Of a stretch of 64,000 nt of DNA, positions 51,659-60,943 are shown piece after piece. The position numbers and the translations under genes are program-made. The DNA lies in assembly GCF_050753385.1 (NCBI RefSeq), contig NZ_JBLZFZ010000012.1, forward strand, positions 1 to 64,000, read 5' to 3'. The stretch is from Pantanalinema rosaneae. Its GTDB lineage: Bacteria > Cyanobacteriota > Cyanobacteriia > Leptolyngbyales > Leptolyngbyaceae. The notes below the pieces were generated by a model that had not been told where the DNA came from, searched no databases, and was given only the letters and a program-made list of their open reading frames with translations. How positions within the stretch are numbered: the first letter of the stretch is position 1; every line of letters starts with the position of its first letter.

Positions 51659-52573
51659 TTATTCATCCCCAAAATAATCAAAATCAATCTTCTTGATTTG
51701 ATATTCTGAAACGATCGAAACTCCCAAATTAAAGTCAATCATATATTGTGCAAGTTGTTCTCCATCAATCAATACAATCTTTGTATCGTTTTTAGGAGTA
51801 TAACTTTTGGCTTGTTCAGAAAATTTTGATGTGGTAATAAATATACCTTTACTTGCCCCTTTTCCCGCTAAAGCACCGACAAATTGCTGGATTTCTGGAC
51901 GACCAACTGTATTATTCCATCGCTTTGCCTGGACATAAATAACGTCTAACCCTAATTTATCTTCTTTAATAATGCCATCAATTCCTTCATCGCCTGTTTT
52001 ACCGATCGCTTCTCCAGCATCTTTAATTGAGCCGCCATAGCCCATCTTCACTAAAAGCTCTACGACTAATTGCTCGAAGAAACTGGGTGAACAACTTTTG
52101 ACTTTAAGTAGTAGATCCTGTGCCAAAGCTTGTTTAATTTTCTGATAAGCATATTCTAAAATCTCCTCTGGTGTATCTTGGCTAACTGGTTTATCTTCTT
52201 CGAGAATCGGAGCTTTTTCACTATCACCCGTGTCACCAATAAATTCTAAATATTCAGGGAATTGTTTAAGAAATCTCATATTGATGATGGAAGGAGCCTT
52301 GCTTAGAACCTCAATTCCTCGTGGTGTAATTCGGAAGATAGATCGTCGTGGTGATTCTAGTAAACCTGCTCGATTGAGATGTGACTTAGCCCAGCCGACT
52401 CGGTTACTAAATATTGGTTGTTTGCCACTGGGGAGAAGTTCTTTTTTCTCATCCTCTGTTAGCCCAAAGTAGCTGGCTAAATAGTCGATCGATTCCCTGG
52501 AGGAATGCTCCTGCCCATCACTAGCAAACTGTATCAAGGGCAACATGATGCTTTGAAAATCTGGAATCGTCAT
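51659..52573 (-). CDS. Mrr-like restriction endonuclease
   Basis: A 304-residue protein with an N-terminal winged-helix Mrr domain (QSIMLPLIQFASDGQEHSSR; FSNRVGWAKSHLNRAGLLES) and a C-terminal Mrr-cat PD-(D/E)xK nuclease. The catalytic region reads GDEGIDGIIKEDKLGLDVIY and VQAKRWNNTVGRPEIQQF, giving the D...QxK form (Gln replaces Glu, as in Mrr). Mrr cleaves methylated DNA. No cognate methylase is adjacent, consistent with a type IV enzyme. The AT-rich flank differs from neighbours and hints at transfer. Confidence 0.88.
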   Translation of the reverse strand: MTIPDFQSIMLPLIQFASDGQEHSSRESIDYLASYFGLTEDEKKELLPSGKQPIFSNRVGWAKSHLNRAGLLESPRRSIFRITPRGIEVLSKAPSIINMRFLKQFPEYLEFIGDTGDSEKAPILEEDKPVSQDTPEEILEYAYQKIKQALAQDLLLKVKSCSPSFFEQLVVELLVKMGYGGSIKDAGEAIGKTGDEGIDGIIKEDKLGLDVIYVQAKRWNNTVGRPEIQQFVGALAGKGASKGIFITTSKFSEQAKSYTPKNDTKIVLIDGEQLAQYMIDFNLGVSIVSEYQIKKIDFDYFGDE

Positions 52574-52754
52574 ACTTTTGTATATAAGAGTCCCTGGTGA
52601 TTTACATTAATGTTTTTTTGATTAGGTACAAATAATATCTGGTGAGAGAGTTTTTGGGGCTGATTAAATAGGTCAGTAAGTGATTTGCATAATTTCACGG
52701 AGAGTGGCTTATAAATTCTTATCAGCCCTCAGATTCACTCATCAGGATGTCTCT

Positions 52755-52973
52755 ATGTCTACCAGGTTCGCTACTGTGTTCTCTCTCGGCATCATAATTT
52801 TCGGCTGTTTAGCCGTCGATCGTCCCGTCGCTGCCCAACCTCCCCCTTTAGCCTCCCCTAACCTGTCCGCACCCATTTCCCCAGTCGAACTGCCCCAGCA
52901 GAATGATAGTCCCCCGGAAACGTCTGACCGAGAACGATTGCCCCGGCGACGGGCGGATGGTGGTAGCCGCTAG
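52755..52973 (+). CDS. Small exported Pro-rich protein
   Basis: A 72-residue protein starting at ATG 52755 with AGGA upstream. A signal peptide (ATVFSLGIIIFGCLAVDRPVAA, cleavage after VAA) precedes a Pro/Ser-rich mature part (PPPLASPNLSAPISPVELPQ) with a basic Arg-rich tail (RERLPRRRADGGSR). The function is unknown. It ends six bases before the converging GH116 gene. A longer frame from 52680 is unlikely. Confidence 0.55.
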   Translation: MSTRFATVFSLGIIIFGCLAVDRPVAAQPPPLASPNLSAPISPVELPQQNDSPPETSDRERLPRRRADGGSR

Positions 52974-52979
52974 TGACCG

Positions 52980-55577
52980 TTAGCTGAGGGTCTGGTAAAT
53001 TGCCCAAATCGCTGTCGCTCGCAAATAATGACAGGCGCGAAACGTCCCGGCAGGGGTAATTGCTTCCGGGGTGCGGAACTGCAACCCCCGATCGTAGATT
53101 TGGCGCACAACAGCTTCAGTAATTTGCATCGCCTCATCCCGCTTGCCCATTTGCACCAAAAACGCGGCTAACCCGAAATTAATCCCCGTCCAAACTTCCA
53201 ACGGATGAGTGGCATTGGGATTTTCCGGACTGCCGTCGGGACGGACACCATTCGCTGCGCCGATCGGCAGGTGGAGCGATCGCGAGGATGGGGCAGATGG
53301 GGAGGATGGGGCAGATGAGGTGGTGGCTTCGGCGGCTCGGGCTTCCTGAACCGAGGTAAAGGTTTGGGTAGTGAGGGTGCCGGATGCCAGATATTGGTTG
53401 AATTTAACGAAACAACTGTCGTAGATTGTATCCAAGGCGGTGTGGGCACAGTCTAGCGGTACGACATCCGGTAGCCCAAGCAATCGGGCATAAAACTGAC
53501 CACACAGTTGATCCGCCATCACCACATCAGAACCACTGCCACTATCCAAACGATAGTATTGTCCGTTCCACAGCGCGTCCTGGTAAATCGATCGCGATTG
53601 TCCTAACCACTCCTGGAACTGGATGACTTCCGGTTGGGCTAAAATCTGCCCGATCGCGATCGCGGCTTCCAGGGCCGCAATCCACAATCCACCGCAATAC
53701 GCACTGATGCCCTGTAACCGCCAATCATCAAAGGTTTGATCCGGTGCGCCCGAGTTTTCTGGAATGCCATCCCCATCTAAATCAAAGGTTTTCAGATAGG
53801 TGAGGGTTTGGACGATCGCCGCCCAACAATCCTGCAAAAATTCCGTATCCTGACTGCCCGTAAACTGATAGTCGCGATAGACTTGCAGGACGAAATCACA
53901 GGGCAAATCTTTCCACAAATTACAGTCCTGATAACTGGTGTAATTTGTCTTCTCCCAGACATGCTCATTGGGTGCGCCTAAGTCATGGGGAGTCGCGCCA
54001 GCCGCCTTGCGTACCGCTAACGGACTCTCGGCTCCGATCGTGTAGTAATACCCAATGATCCGAGTGCGATCGTCACTGGCGGGAATCGCTCTGGCAAACG
54101 ATCGTATCACCGCCTTTTCCAATTCCGGGAACAACAGTAATACCGCAAAGGATGCATATAACCTGACATCTAAACTTTCATACCAGCGATAGTCAATACA
54201 TTCCAATACAGCAAACTGTCCCACGGGATCACGTTCATCGGCAGCACTCCATAAGGTACCGCCATCCGTCAGGTTATACAGTTCATTCAACAACGCCATT
54301 TTGAACCAGTCCGGCAGATCGGCGCGATCGAGAATCGGTTGCTGCCAGGATTGGATCTTGTCTCGCCAGGTATCGTAATGTTTCAACGCGGTGCGGGCGA
54401 TCGTCCAGGCATTCTGCCCACTGCGACCAAAGAAGTCGGTATAGCGCTTAAAGTAGGTGATATCTTGAGCAAACTCCATCACTGGAAAATCCCAGGTGAG
54501 GACAAAGGGAATCCGGCGGGTTTGTCCCGGTCTGAGGGTGATCCGAACAGCGATCGCCCCGGCAATTTGTTCACCATCACCTGCCGGAGTTTCATCATCC
54601 ATATCGGGTAACGAGCCATCCTGCGCAAACGATTGCCAGAGATCACTCCCGTCTCCAAGTGGATTCCAGCGCGTATGGTAAAACACCTCATCTAGATTGG
54701 GATTCAACAACGTAGCGATCGACCACTGCCCATCCCCTTCTAACGGCAAAGCGGTAATCGCCTCAATCTCTTCCAGTTCGGAACGGTTGCCCATGACAAT
54801 TCCCAGCCGCCGTTCATCCCCAATTAAGCGATTACTATTGCCCTGACTCTGCCCCCACTTGGATTGATAGTCATACACCGGACTGCCATCGTCCCGTACC
54901 TGTACCTCGGGCGACTTCACAGCATTGGTAAACCAACCCGCCGTATTCTGCCAGGTCAACATAATGCTGAGGGTAATCGGGCGATCGGTAGGATTGTGGG
55001 CAGTCCACTCAAACACCGCCACCGGATAACTCGTTTCCTGATAATTCTGAGCCACGATCGGCGAAAACTGTTCACAGCTTAACTGCGCCTGGAACACGTT
55101 TTCATACACGAACCAACTACGCGGATACAGCGCATAATATCTGCCAGTTTCCCCTGCCCCATCTCCCCTATCTTCCCTATCTTCCCTATCTTCCCTATCT
55201 TCCTTACCTCCCTGACCTTCCTCACTTCCCCGACTCGCCGGATACCACTGCCACTGGCTCAACCTCCCATCCTGGGGTGCTTCTGTACACAGAGCGTAGG
55301 CTTGGCTGCGATCGCCTGCTTGTTCAAACACACTAAATTGACAGGCAGGAATGGTCTGAAACAGATGTTCGCCGCCGTCAATATGCCATAAATTAAAGTC
55401 GCCCCGAGGAGAACGCCCAATGCAGCCTGCCCCAAAGCCACCCAGGGGCATCCCATGCCAGGGCCCATCGTCTAGATTACTGGCATAGCGGACGGTATAG
55501 GGATTGTCCCAGCCTAATCCGATCGGGCGGCTCCAGGCACAGGTCGGGATGTGGAGTGAAGGTGGTTGTTTCTGCAT
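52980..55577 (-). CDS. GH116 family beta-glucosidase (bile-acid glucosidase-like)
   Basis: An 865-residue glycoside hydrolase resembling GBA2, with an N-terminal beta domain (DGPWHGMPLGGFGAGCIGRS; FSPIVAQNYQETSYPVAVFE) and a C-terminal (alpha/alpha)6 barrel (MALLNELYNLTDGGTLW; ENSGAPDQTFDDWRLQGISA; YCGGLWIAALEAAI). The NELY Glu and the DQTFDDW Asp are the likely catalytic pair by family knowledge. Two low-complexity inserts, EDR repeats near residue 130 and Ser/Ala/Pro near residue 765, interrupt loops. No signal peptide is seen, so it is cytosolic. Confidence 0.88.
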   Translation of the reverse strand: MQKQPPSLHIPTCAWSRPIGLGWDNPYTVRYASNLDDGPWHGMPLGGFGAGCIGRSPRGDFNLWHIDGGEHLFQTIPACQFSVFEQAGDRSQAYALCTEAPQDGRLSQWQWYPASRGSEEGQGGKEDREDREDREDRGDGAGETGRYYALYPRSWFVYENVFQAQLSCEQFSPIVAQNYQETSYPVAVFEWTAHNPTDRPITLSIMLTWQNTAGWFTNAVKSPEVQVRDDGSPVYDYQSKWGQSQGNSNRLIGDERRLGIVMGNRSELEEIEAITALPLEGDGQWSIATLLNPNLDEVFYHTRWNPLGDGSDLWQSFAQDGSLPDMDDETPAGDGEQIAGAIAVRITLRPGQTRRIPFVLTWDFPVMEFAQDITYFKRYTDFFGRSGQNAWTIARTALKHYDTWRDKIQSWQQPILDRADLPDWFKMALLNELYNLTDGGTLWSAADERDPVGQFAVLECIDYRWYESLDVRLYASFAVLLLFPELEKAVIRSFARAIPASDDRTRIIGYYYTIGAESPLAVRKAAGATPHDLGAPNEHVWEKTNYTSYQDCNLWKDLPCDFVLQVYRDYQFTGSQDTEFLQDCWAAIVQTLTYLKTFDLDGDGIPENSGAPDQTFDDWRLQGISAYCGGLWIAALEAAIAIGQILAQPEVIQFQEWLGQSRSIYQDALWNGQYYRLDSGSGSDVVMADQLCGQFYARLLGLPDVVPLDCAHTALDTIYDSCFVKFNQYLASGTLTTQTFTSVQEARAAEATTSSAPSSPSAPSSRSLHLPIGAANGVRPDGSPENPNATHPLEVWTGINFGLAAFLVQMGKRDEAMQITEAVVRQIYDRGLQFRTPEAITPAGTFRACHYLRATAIWAIYQTLS

Positions 55578-55712
55578 TCCCTGATTTTAGGGGCGATCGC
55601 AACCGAAATCCTAACTAGTGGTCAGTCAGCCCTAGTTTGACGGGTAGGCAAAATTGAGGTGATTGGAGTTAAAGTTTGGTCTTCGACCCATCAAAATTGT
55701 CCTGACGGAACC

Positions 55713-56009
55713 CTAGTGGCTATACCGTCCCCAGCGGAGAAAGGTTGTCACCAGATAGATCACAATCATAGAACCGATGATAGAAGGGATAATGGGTACG
55801 CCGGAAATGTTGAAATGCAGCCAGGGCAAATCGAAGTTGAATGTGCGTTGCAGTAATTGATACGCCCATTCTCCTACCCAAACCCCCACTAACCCGGTGA
55901 CAATTAAGCCGAAAAACCGACCTGGAATCCGACGTGGAATCAAAATATTGCCTAACGTGGCACAAACGATCGCCACAAATAACTGAATGGCAATGTGAGC
56001 GAGATCCAT
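55713..56009 (-). CDS. GlsB/YeaQ/YmgE-family membrane protein
   Basis: A 98-residue protein with three transmembrane helices (IQLFVAIVCATLGNILI; RFFGLIVTGLVGVWVGEWA; IIPSIIGSMIVIYLVTTF). The Gly-rich helix pairs and GxxxGxxGxxxG-like spacing fit the YeaQ/YmgE/transglycosylase-associated family linked to stress. The mechanism is not known. Confidence 0.82.
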   Translation of the reverse strand: MDLAHIAIQLFVAIVCATLGNILIPRRIPGRFFGLIVTGLVGVWVGEWAYQLLQRTFNFDLPWLHFNISGVPIIPSIIGSMIVIYLVTTFLRWGRYSH

Positions 56010-56228
56010 GATCTATTCGTCCCCCAAAGCTGCATGAATTGATGAGTAAACCTGTACAGATCGCCAGTAGCTGCACCCAATCTTAGGTTTAATCAGATAA
56101 AATTCCGTCCAACCAACTAGAGTGTCTGCATCTGGTTGATCTTAGGCAGACATTCTCGTTCACAGGTGAATATCTATACTTTAACAACGAAATTGCCGAC
56201 TGTCCGGAGAATAGTCAGGGAAGGGTAA

Positions 56229-56678
56229 TTATTGATACTGCTCCAGTACCCGATCGATGAGTTGTTGCCAGGTGTCATTGGGGAGCCAAATTTGTTGTAG
56301 ATCAGTCTGTGCCTGCTCCGGCTTGATTCCTTCACACACGATTCGGTAAAGATACATCAATGCGGACACGCGCATGTTGGCAATGCAATGGACAAAAATT
56401 TTTTGCCCTTGATTGGCTTGCATGACCGCAAAAAACGTTTGCACATCGGTCAATAGCGGCTGATCCCACACCACCGGGATGGCAACGTACTTTAACCCCA
56501 ACTGCGTCACCAGACCGGCTTCATTCGGTAAGGCTTGCTTTGCTGTTGGCATGGCTAAGTTAATGATTACCTGATAGCCAGCCGCTTGAATGTCTGCTAA
56601 CTGCTCGGCGGTGGGTTGCCCAGCCGTCCCGATCGTCTCTGAGAGTTGCAGAAAGTTGTAAATTTCCTCGACTGCCAT
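56229..56678 (-). CDS. DSP/PTP-type phosphatase (Blh-like)
   Basis: A 149-residue protein of the beta-lactamase-hydrolase-like phosphatase group. The P-loop CX5R is seen as FVHCIANMRVSALMYLY (C-I-A-N-M-R). The start has IYNFLQLSETIGTAGQPTAE and GYQVIINLAMPT, typical of this family. It likely acts on phosphotyrosine or small phosphoesters. Its start overlaps the proC stop by one base, so it is coupled to proC. Confidence 0.85.
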   Translation of the reverse strand: MAVEEIYNFLQLSETIGTAGQPTAEQLADIQAAGYQVIINLAMPTAKQALPNEAGLVTQLGLKYVAIPVVWDQPLLTDVQTFFAVMQANQGQKIFVHCIANMRVSALMYLYRIVCEGIKPEQAQTDLQQIWLPNDTWQQLIDRVLEQYQ

Positions 56679-57481
56679 TAGCGTCCGAGTTCCTGCGATC
56701 GTAAGTAGGCGGCTCGCACCGCTTCAATCAACGCCGATCGCAATCCTGCTTTCTCCAGTTGGGCAATGCCAGCGATCGTCGTGCCCCCCGGACTGGTGAC
56801 TTGATCCTTTAACTGTCCCGGATGTAGTCCTGTCTCCTGAATTAATTGGGCAGTCCCCTTCACGGTTTGGATCGCTAACTGCATCGCGATCGCTCGGGGT
56901 AAACCAGCCGCTACTCCACCATCGGCTAACGCTTCCACCACTAAGGCGATATAACCAGGGCCCGATCCCGATAAGCCTGTGACTGCATCCATTTGAGACT
57001 CTGTCACCTGTACCACTTCTCCCACAGCCGCAAATAGATGTTGGGCTTGTTCAATCTGGGCGGGCTGGGTATGTTGCCCTGGGGCGATCGCGGTTACGCC
57101 TGCGCCAACGGTAGCGGGGGTATTGGGCATGGCGCGGACGATCGATTGACCGGGAAATGCGGCTTCTAACTTGGCTAAAGGGATACCTGCCAGAATCGAA
57201 ATGACTAACGCAGGCTGGGACTGAGCAGAATCCGCTTGTAGACGATCGATCACCGTTTGAAACATCTGGGGTTTAATCGCTAACAACAATACCTCTGAAG
57301 CTGCGGCCAACCGATTATCATCGGTGACTTGAATCTGATAGGTCGTAGCCAAAAACTGACGACGGGCGGCGAGGGGTTCACTCACCAGGATGTCCTCAGG
57401 GGCATAGATATTTTGAGCAATTAAGCGAGAGATCAATGCCTCTCCCATTACCCCACCCCCAATCATGCCCAGCTTTGCCAT
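56678..57481 (-). CDS. proC: Pyrroline-5-carboxylate reductase
   Basis: A 267-residue enzyme for the last step of proline synthesis. The start has LGMIGGGVMGEALISRL (Rossmann), then VLLLAIKPQ, ILAGIPL, VRAMPNTPATVGAG and the C-terminal signature GLHPGQLKDQVTSPGGTTIA. All residues of the family pattern are present. It lies downstream of sepF in a conserved cyanobacterial order. Confidence 0.96.
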   Translation of the reverse strand: MAKLGMIGGGVMGEALISRLIAQNIYAPEDILVSEPLAARRQFLATTYQIQVTDDNRLAAASEVLLLAIKPQMFQTVIDRLQADSAQSQPALVISILAGIPLAKLEAAFPGQSIVRAMPNTPATVGAGVTAIAPGQHTQPAQIEQAQHLFAAVGEVVQVTESQMDAVTGLSGSGPGYIALVVEALADGGVAAGLPRAIAMQLAIQTVKGTAQLIQETGLHPGQLKDQVTSPGGTTIAGIAQLEKAGLRSALIEAVRAAYLRSQELGR

Positions 57482-57632
57482 GAGTCACACCTGTTAACAA
57501 TCATCTGCAATAGAAAAGCACCTGAAACAACTCTAGGGTTTACCATCAAGTTGACTTCAGATGCTTTTGATCACGTCCAAGATTTAGGCAGAACGCAATC
57601 TGTTCATGCCGATCGAGATAACTGCGATCGAC

Positions 57633-58262
57633 TTATTGTGCCATCCGAATTGGCTCGGTACCCCAGGCAGGAGTTTGGGCGGTAGCACGAGGAACCCGGA
57701 TTTGAGGTTGAGGGACTTCGTGAACGGTGCCCGATTGGGTGCTGACTTGCACACAACTGGGGGTGAACAGGAAAATGCTTTCGCCAATGCGCTCTTGATG
57801 ACCATCGATCGCATAGGTTCCACCCGCCACAAAATCCACTGCTCGTTGAGCTTGATCCGGATCCATAATCGTCAGGTTTAAAACAACTGACTTCCGTTCG
57901 CGCAGAGCCTGGATTACCTGGGGCATTTCTTCAAAGGAACGGGGTTCCATTACTACCACTTCGGAAATGCCATTCACGGCACCGGGCATCCCAATCACAT
58001 TATTCATGCCTATACCACCACTACTGCTAGCTGGCGCACCCATGGTTGGAGCCGCGCCCATCCCCACATCGGCGGTCAGACCGGGGCGATCGCGTAACCG
58101 AGCCCGACGACTCCGAGGCTCTTCAGTTGGGGCAGCGGGAGGATGCTCTTGCTGGTAGAGATTCTGATAGTCATCCCCTTCCATTTCATCGTATTCGTAG
58201 TCGTATTCCATTGATTCGTTGAATCCTACGAAATCCCGTAATTTGCTGAAGATGTTACTCAC
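57633..58262 (-). CDS. sepF: Cell division protein SepF
   Basis: A 209-residue division protein (Cdv2 in cyanobacteria) that tethers FtsZ to the membrane. The N-terminal amphipathic helix MSNIFSKLRDFVGF is the membrane anchor. An acidic, then Gly/Ala/Met-rich linker follows. The C-terminal SepF domain has EVVVMEPRSFEEMPQVIQAL, RERKSVVLNLTIMDPDQAQR and DFVAGGTYAIDGHQERIG, matching the family. Upstream is a 500-base region separating it from pipY. Confidence 0.95.
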   Translation of the reverse strand: MSNIFSKLRDFVGFNESMEYDYEYDEMEGDDYQNLYQQEHPPAAPTEEPRSRRARLRDRPGLTADVGMGAAPTMGAPASSSGGIGMNNVIGMPGAVNGISEVVVMEPRSFEEMPQVIQALRERKSVVLNLTIMDPDQAQRAVDFVAGGTYAIDGHQERIGESIFLFTPSCVQVSTQSGTVHEVPQPQIRVPRATAQTPAWGTEPIRMAQ

Positions 58263-58763
58263 TGTTTACGCTCCATCACGATCGGTATTGATTGACTGAA
58301 GAAAACATCGTAAGTGCTAGAAATGCAAATTCTGATTAACAAGTCCAGTCCTTACTTCCGAAACGAGAACTAATCCTTAAGCCTAATAAGCAAACGTAAA
58401 AGCTCAACAAACGGCAAACTGATTAGATTTAGAGAATTTGGCTATTCACCTTGGGAGTCTTGCTCAGTTTTGCTGATTGCTCGGTTTTGCTGAATTGAGA
58501 GAACAGTATACATCTGAATTTTTGAATTGATCACTTTATTAAAGTTTTTTTGGTTAATTGATGGGGGAATTGGCTGAAAGGGCTGTCACTCAAGCAAAAA
58601 TTAGTGACTAGCAGTGTTAGCTTACACTTAACATTTAGATAATCAACCTCAAATGAGAACGATTTAATTATTTCTCAAGGTTTGCCGTGAGAAGCCAGCG
58701 CTATTCTACACAATGCTGTCGAAGTTTACGATCGTGATTGGAATTAACCCCAAATCATTTCAA
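58263..58763. other. Intergenic region between pipY and sepF
   Basis: About 500 bases without a gene. It contains a direct repeat GTTTTGCTGA at 58467-58476 and 58484-58493 (17-base period) and AT-rich tracts (e.g. ACTTTATTAAAGTTTTTTTG near 58535). It should hold the sepF promoter; no GTA-N8-TAC NtcA site was seen. Confidence 0.5.
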
Positions 58764-59447
58764 TCATGTCCGATCGCCAAACAAAATTCGACCCAAGCGA
58801 ATCATTGTAGCGCCTGATTGCACCGCTAACACATAATCTTCCGACATCCCTATTGAAAGTTCCTGGATGTCGAGACGGGGCAGTTTTTGCTGAGAAATTG
58901 TTTCAGCCAACTCCCGAGTTTGTTGAAATACGCTTTTTACTTCAGCATCACCTAGCCCTAGAGGGGGAATCGTCATCAGTCCTCGGATATTGAGGTGTTG
59001 ACACTGATTCAGCGCCGGTAGATCCGCTAATAACTCCGCGATCGTCCAGCCAAATTTATTCGGGTCGGGCAAAATTTTTACCTGCAAACAAATTTGTGGA
59101 GCTGTCTCTAATGTCGCTGCAAGCTGATCTAACCGTTGCGCGAGTTTAAGGTTATCGACGGAATGAATCCACTGGAACATCCGCATGGCTTTGGCAGCTT
59201 TGTTGGCTTGCAAATGTCCAATCAAATGCCAGGTGACATCAGACCAATCAGTTAGTTGGGCTTGCTTAGCTTCGGCTTCCTGTACCCGACTTTCCCCAAA
59301 ATCTCGAACTCCTGCCTCGTAGGCTTCTCGCATGGCAGCGATCGACACCTGCTTACTGACGGCAATTAACCGAACCTGGGGGGGGAGTGTTTGGCGAATT
59401 TGCCTGATGCGATCGGCGATCGTGCCATTCCTGGAAACGTCAGTCAT
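58764..59447 (-). CDS. pipY: PLP homeostasis protein (YggS family), PipY
   Basis: A 227-residue single-domain PLP-binding protein related to alanine racemase. The PLP lysine is in VRLIAVSKQVSI; later come VRDFGESRVQEAEAKQ, WHLIGHLQANKA, SVDNLKLAQRL and LSIGMSEDYVLAVQSGATMIR, giving the phosphate-binding site. It maintains PLP and amino-acid balance. Position directly after pipX identifies it as PipY. Confidence 0.95.
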   Translation of the reverse strand: MTDVSRNGTIADRIRQIRQTLPPQVRLIAVSKQVSIAAMREAYEAGVRDFGESRVQEAEAKQAQLTDWSDVTWHLIGHLQANKAAKAMRMFQWIHSVDNLKLAQRLDQLAATLETAPQICLQVKILPDPNKFGWTIAELLADLPALNQCQHLNIRGLMTIPPLGLGDAEVKSVFQQTRELAETISQQKLPRLDIQELSIGMSEDYVLAVQSGATMIRLGRILFGDRT

Positions 59448-59468
59448 GCTGCCACGCTGTGATCGCCA

Positions 59469-59738
59469 TTATTGAAAGGTACGTTTATAAACTGCCTGAA
59501 TCTGCTCATAGTCCTGGTTTGGACCAATCCGGCGCAACAACCGCATCCGGTTTTCCACCAAAATTCGGGCATCGGTACGAGTAATCGGTTCAAAAGACAG
59601 TCCATTGGGTCGAGTAGCTACCAGGAAGAAGAGGCGTTGCGCGTACAACGTGGTAAATAGTTCTCGCTCATCATCAATTAAGCACACTCTGAAGAGCAAG
59701 CCAAAATTGGGGTGGTTTAGATAATCCTCGTTGCTCAT
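59469..59738 (-). CDS. pipX: NtcA co-activator PipX
   Basis: An 89-residue protein matching PipX over its length: ENYLNHPNFGLL-like start (SNEDYLNHPNFGLLFRVC), LFTTLYAQRLFFLV and ARILVENRMRLLRRIG. PipX binds either the nitrogen regulator NtcA, with 2-oxoglutarate, or the PII protein GlnB, and so links nitrogen status to transcription. It is 21 bases upstream of pipY, the usual order. Confidence 0.96.
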   Translation of the reverse strand: MSNEDYLNHPNFGLLFRVCLIDDERELFTTLYAQRLFFLVATRPNGLSFEPITRTDARILVENRMRLLRRIGPNQDYEQIQAVYKRTFQ

Positions 59739-59943
59739 TCAGGCGGAGGCGAAATAGACGTTCACACAGGGTACACGCAAGATGTTACACGCTATTGCGT
59801 CCCACATTCACGCAAATTTAGGCTTTTCTGGAAGGAAATCCGCTTTGGTATCATCTGTAACTGCTTTTTATTCGTTATGTGTAGCGTTATATGGGTTTTT
59901 GTGCTATAGGGTCGTGGTGACTCGATCGCTGGGTCGTTGGTAA

Positions 59944-60942
59944 CTAGAGGGTGCCGCCCCAGACGAAGCGAGCTACCCATAAACTCACCATGCTGCCTAA
60001 GGCTAACCAGTCGATCGCCCGCAACCGAAATTGATACCAGTCCACGCGGTGCTGATCCGGACTGGTAAACCCCCGGACTTTCATCGCACTGGCGATCTGT
60101 TCTGCCCGTAGCAACAGATTATTTAGCAACCGTTCTGCTACCATCAGCCAGATTTGGGCACTCTGTCGCAGCCCCAGTTTCTTCCAGTTAATCGCCCGTG
60201 TACTCACCGATCGCACCAGGTTTTGGAATTCCTCCAGAACCAGGGGAATAAAGCGCAGGGAGAGGGTGAGGGTGAGCGTAATCTCGGTAACGGGCAGCTT
60301 AAATCGCTGTAATGGTTCCATCCAATTTTCGATCGCCGCCGTGATTTCCTCCGGTGAGGTCGTCAATAAAAACAGATTGGTACTGTAGACCAGGGTAAAT
60401 AACAGGGTACTGACTCGCACCGCCAGATCCAGCGATCGGCGCGTGATGGTTAACGGCCCTTGTTTGACCAATACATAACTGTAATTCGTGGGCGGGGGCA
60501 GGTCTGGAGCCTCAGTGAGGGGAGTGGCGGGTTGGGGCGGGTTGGGCTGTCCCCACCCAAAGGGGTTATACCAGGGCTTGGGGGTTGGGGCAGGGGGGAT
60601 GGTGGGGGGCTGTTGGGCAAATGCCAGTTCATTCGCGGGTAATCGTGGCTGGTGTTGGGCATTTAAGCCATCCGGCAGAATCATCGTCAGACTGAAGATC
60701 AGCAGGCACAGGATCAACAGCCACCCCATTTGTTGTCGCCAGACCCGTAGGGGAATCAGGGCGGTGATCGTGAGCAGGATTAGTAGCCCCACCAGACCAA
60801 TGCGCCAAAAGGGATTGGCTAAAAAGGGGGTCGCCAAAAAGGTCATCAACCATGCCAGTTTGACGCGGGGATCAAGCCGATGCATCCAGGTAATCGGTTG
60901 TTCTAAATAAAGTCCCAGTGGCAGGGAGCGCAATAAATCCAT
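59944..60942 (-). CDS. Energy-coupling factor transporter transmembrane protein (EcfT/CbiQ)
   Basis: A 332-residue integral membrane protein of ECF-type transporters. It has about six helices and the two coupling motifs: ERLLNNLLLRAEQIASAMKV, holding the A-x-x-x-R-G-like AMKVRGF, and the earlier LTLSLRFIPLVLEEF. A Pro-rich hydrophilic insert (QPPTIPPAPTPKPW; PPQPATPLTEAPDLPP) lies between helices three and four. The substrate-binding partner and ATPases are not in the window. It starts one base after the der stop. Confidence 0.88.
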   Translation of the reverse strand: MDLLRSLPLGLYLEQPITWMHRLDPRVKLAWLMTFLATPFLANPFWRIGLVGLLILLTITALIPLRVWRQQMGWLLILCLLIFSLTMILPDGLNAQHQPRLPANELAFAQQPPTIPPAPTPKPWYNPFGWGQPNPPQPATPLTEAPDLPPPTNYSYVLVKQGPLTITRRSLDLAVRVSTLLFTLVYSTNLFLLTTSPEEITAAIENWMEPLQRFKLPVTEITLTLTLSLRFIPLVLEEFQNLVRSVSTRAINWKKLGLRQSAQIWLMVAERLLNNLLLRAEQIASAMKVRGFTSPDQHRVDWYQFRLRAIDWLALGSMVSLWVARFVWGGTL

Positions 60943-60943
60943 C

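Noticed and set aside
51659..52573. Complete restriction-modification system around the Mrr-like gene
   Set aside because: No methyltransferase or specificity subunit is adjacent; a lone type IV-like nuclease is the simpler reading.
59739..59943. NtcA site upstream of pipX
   Set aside because: The only GTA...TAC pair seen has 12 bases between, not the required 8.
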